A stretch of DNA of 64,000 nucleotides from Roseovarius autotrophicus. GTDB lineage: Bacteria > Pseudomonadota > Alphaproteobacteria > Rhodobacterales > Rhodobacteraceae. Made by a program: the position numbers and the translations under genes. Positions 61,915 through 64,000 of this stretch are shown in pieces (positions within the stretch are counted from its first letter, which is position 1; each line of letters starts with the position of its first letter). The stretch is taken from NCBI RefSeq assembly GCF_018069895.1, contig NZ_JAGQDH010000010.1, positions 1 to 64,000 on the forward strand, in the 5' to 3' direction. The notes below the pieces were generated by a model, which did not search any database, was not told the origin of the DNA, and saw only the letters and a list, made by a program, of their open reading frames with translations.

Positions 61915-63110
61915 GCATCACCGAACGATTCGCCGAAATGGCGCAGGTCCGTGACGGGCTGCGCAGTCTTGCGGCCGATCCAAGCCGCATCGTGATGGAG
62001 CGGTTTCTCTCGCCCACCGAGGCGGTGATCGGCAATCGCCCGACCATCCTTGTTGGCACCAACAACTATCTTGGGCTGACCTTCGACCCCGAGATCATCG
62101 AGGCCGCGTGCAGGGCGATGCATGAAGAGGGCAGCGGCACCACCGGCTCGCGCATGGCCAATGGCAGCTTTTCGAGCCACGCCGCGCTTGAGGAGGAATT
62201 CGCGCGTTTTTACGGCGTGCCGTCGGCGATGCTCTTTTCCACCGGCTATCAGACCAATCTCGGCCTGCTGATGGCGCTTCTACGGCCCGGCGACAAGGTC
62301 GTGCTCGACAGTCACAGCCATGCCTGTATCTATGATGGCTGCCGCATCAGTGGTGCGGATTTCTTTGCCTTCAAACACAACGACCCGGAGGATCTGCGCA
62401 AGCGGCTGCGCCGTCTGGGCGGCGCGGCCGAAGGCGCGCTTGTCATTGCCGAGGGGCTTTACAGCATGTGGGGCGATACCGCGCCGCTTGCCGATCTGTG
62501 CGCCGTGGCCAAGGAATTCGGCGCGTGGTTCATGGTCGATGAGGCGCATTCCTTCGGCGTCTATGGTGAGACCGGGCGCGGCCTGTGCGAGGAAGAGGGC
62601 ATCCTCGATCAGGTGGATTTCATCACCGGGACGTTCTCCAAAAGCCTCGCCTCGCTGGGGGGCTTCTGCGTGAGCCGCCACCCCGAATTGCAGCTTTTGC
62701 GCTATGGCAGCCGACCCTATATCTTCACCGCCTCGTCAAGCCCCGCAAGCATTGCGGCGGCGCATGCCGCGCTCAAGGCGGTGCGCGGACGGCCCGAACT
62801 GAAGGCACAACTCTGGGCCAATGCGCGCAGGCTCCATGCCGGGCTAGAGGGGCTGGGCTACAGGCTTGCCTCAGGGCCAAGCCCGGTTATTGCCGTGCAG
62901 GTGCCATCGCATGACGAGGCCGCGCGGATGTGGAACGCGCTGCTGGATCAGGGGGTCTATGTCAACCTCGTGGTGCCACCCGCCGCCCCCGAAGGGGCGT
63001 CGCTGTTGCGGTGCAGCCTGAGCGCGGGGCACACATTCGAGCAGATCGACCGGATTCTCGCGGCATTCGAGACGGTGCGCGCCGGGGCCGCCACGGCGGT
63101 CGCCCAGTAA
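61911..63110 (+). CDS. spt: Serine palmitoyltransferase (alpha-oxoamine synthase)
   Basis: A 399-residue PLP enzyme of the alpha-oxoamine synthase family, which joins serine and a fatty acyl thioester to give 3-ketosphinganine. The PLP lysine is Lys244 in FITGTFSKSLASLGGF; His137 in the DSHSHACIYDG motif is the stacking histidine. Other segments are NNYLGLTFDP, GSGTTGSRMANGSFSSH and VDEAHSFGVYGETGRG. KBL- or ALAS-type activity is possible, but the operon context favours Spt. The start overlaps the ACP stop (ATGA). A metallophosphoesterase follows 18 bases later. Confidence 0.88.
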   Translation: MSITERFAEMAQVRDGLRSLAADPSRIVMERFLSPTEAVIGNRPTILVGTNNYLGLTFDPEIIEAACRAMHEEGSGTTGSRMANGSFSSHAALEEEFARFYGVPSAMLFSTGYQTNLGLLMALLRPGDKVVLDSHSHACIYDGCRISGADFFAFKHNDPEDLRKRLRRLGGAAEGALVIAEGLYSMWGDTAPLADLCAVAKEFGAWFMVDEAHSFGVYGETGRGLCEEEGILDQVDFITGTFSKSLASLGGFCVSRHPELQLLRYGSRPYIFTASSSPASIAAAHAALKAVRGRPELKAQLWANARRLHAGLEGLGYRLASGPSPVIAVQVPSHDEAARMWNALLDQGVYVNLVVPPAAPEGASLLRCSLSAGHTFEQIDRILAAFETVRAGAATAVAQ

Positions 63111-63128
63111 CGGCAGGAGCGGCAGGCG

Positions 63129-64000
63129 GTGCAGGCAATCCCCGAGCGCGGCGTGGTGCTGGCGCATCTGTCGGATGTGCATTTGCCGCTGCCCGATCGC
63201 GTGGACTGGCGCGACGTGCTAAACAAGCGCGCGCTGAGCCTGCTGTCGTGGCGGCGCAAACGGCACAAGGTGCACCGCCCCGAAGTGCTGGCGCGGCTGG
63301 TGGCCGATCTGAAGGCCGCCGCGCCGGGGCTGATCGCGGTGACGGGTGACTTGACCAATCTCGGGCTGCCGGTCGAGTATGAGCGTGCGCGCGACTGGCT
63401 TGACGCGCTTGGCACGCCTGAGCGCGTCATGGTGATCCCCGGCAATCACGATGCGCTGGTGCGCGGTGCGTGGGAGGCGGGCGCGCGGACATGGCGGCCT
63501 TACTGGCAGGGCGAAGGCGGGGAGGGCTTTCCCTGGCTGCGGCGGCGCGGGGGGCTGGCGCTTATCGGGGTGTCGAGTGCCGTGGCCTCGGCCCCGGGCC
63601 GGGCCGTGGGCGCGGTGGGGGCGGCGCAGCTTGATCGGCTGGCGGGCCTTCTCGCGCAGACGCGGCAAGAGGGCCTCTGCCGGGTCGTCATGGTGCATCA
63701 CCCGCCGCTTGACGGCACGGTGAGGGCGCGCAAGCGGCTGCTTGACGCCGCCGCGCTGCGCGTCGTTCTGGCGCGCGAGGGGGTGGAGATGGTGCTGCAC
63801 GGTCACAGCCACTGCAGTCACCATCAGGAGATGGTGACTGCAGGTGGTGTGGCCCCGGTCATCGGCGTGCCTTCGGCCTCGGCCATTCATCCAGAACCGG
63901 CGGCCTGGCACCTCTATCACATCACCCCGACGCCTGATGGCTGGCGGATCGCGCTCACCGCCCGCCGCCACGCGACCGGTGGCATGGAGACGGGCCATGC
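63129..64000 (+). CDS. Metallophosphoesterase (truncated by the window edge)
   Basis: At least 290 residues of a calcineurin-like phosphoesterase, continuing past the window. The metal-site motifs are LSDVHLP (residues 14-20), TGDLTNLG, IPGNHDALV, VMVHHPPLD and LHGHSHCSHH. The GTG at 63129 has AGGAG nine bases upstream; a later GTG at 63153 is possible. It starts 18 bases after spt and may belong to the lipid operon, acting on a phospholipid or nucleotide; this is inference. The substrate is unknown. Confidence 0.85.
   Translation, partial: MQAIPERGVVLAHLSDVHLPLPDRVDWRDVLNKRALSLLSWRRKRHKVHRPEVLARLVADLKAAAPGLIAVTGDLTNLGLPVEYERARDWLDALGTPERVMVIPGNHDALVRGAWEAGARTWRPYWQGEGGEGFPWLRRRGGLALIGVSSAVASAPGRAVGAVGAAQLDRLAGLLAQTRQEGLCRVVMVHHPPLDGTVRARKRLLDAAALRVVLAREGVEMVLHGHSHCSHHQEMVTAGGVAPVIGVPSASAIHPEPAAWHLYHITPTPDGWRIALTARRHATGGMETGH

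Overview
The window looks like chromosomal DNA from a high-GC alphaproteobacterium of the order Rhodobacterales (Roseobacter or Rhodobacter type). The evidence is the gene mix: TRAP dicarboxylate transporter, YeeE/rhodanese pair, Bpt, SdhE, ThyX, FolE2, DUF1127 and DUF2125 proteins, and a SAM-II-type riboswitch before metZ. It also fits the strong GC bias, which makes long antisense ORFs opposite nearly every gene. No phage, insertion sequence, rRNA operon or CRISPR array was seen. I cannot name the genus or species.

Layout. 0.2-6.2 kb (minus strand): MFS exporter, flavin reductase, TRAP transporter dctPQM, ndk. 6.3-10.8 kb (plus): ABC-F ATPase, MarC, retropepsin-like protease, RDD protein, Bpt transferase. 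10.8-15.4 kb: DsbD-like secreted protein, YqgE, and the two-component pair DctB/DctD. 15.4-27.9 kb: mostly housekeeping genes (zinc alcohol dehydrogenase, orphan solute-binding protein, thyX, glyoxalase I, LdtR-like MarR regulator, sdhE with an XRE regulator, two aminotransferases, rlmE, Ppx/GppA, GST, hydrolase). 28.0-33.5 kb (plus): SAM-II riboswitch and metZ, folE2, an Ala/Lys/Pro-rich phasin-like protein, two DUF1127-type proteins, TrkH. 33.6-35.97 kb: tRNA-Thr(CGT), a remnant of a beta-keto acid cleavage enzyme, mazG, an M20 amidohydrolase. 35.98-46.8 kb (minus): an eight-gene aminoethylphosphonate operon and a LysR gene. 46.9-49.2 kb (plus): sulfur-compound uptake (double rhodanese, YeeE/YedE, small protein). 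49.2-58.6 kb: DUF2125, ChaC-type cyclotransferase, a MotA/MotB-like pair with a long coiled coil, clpA, gloB, methyltransferase, thioesterase. 58.9-64 kb (plus): a ceramide-type operon (acyl-AMP ligase, ketosphinganine-reductase-like protein, ACP, serine palmitoyltransferase) and a metallophosphoesterase cut by the window edge.

Three connections stand out. First, DctB/DctD lies about 7 kb from dctPQM, but two perfect inverted repeats of the form TGTGCG-N6-CGCACA lie 32 bp apart upstream of dctP, as expected for DctD sites. This DctD lacks the GAFTGA loop and the Walker A lysine, which argues against normal sigma-54 activation. Second, the phosphonate operon pairs PhnW and PhnX with a peptide-type ABC importer and a sulfatase-fold hydrolase. 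This suggests uptake and hydrolysis of an aminoethylphosphonate conjugate rather than of free aminoethylphosphonate. Third, the right end has the same gene content and order that I recall for the Caulobacter ceramide locus; a ceramide synthase was not found inside the window.
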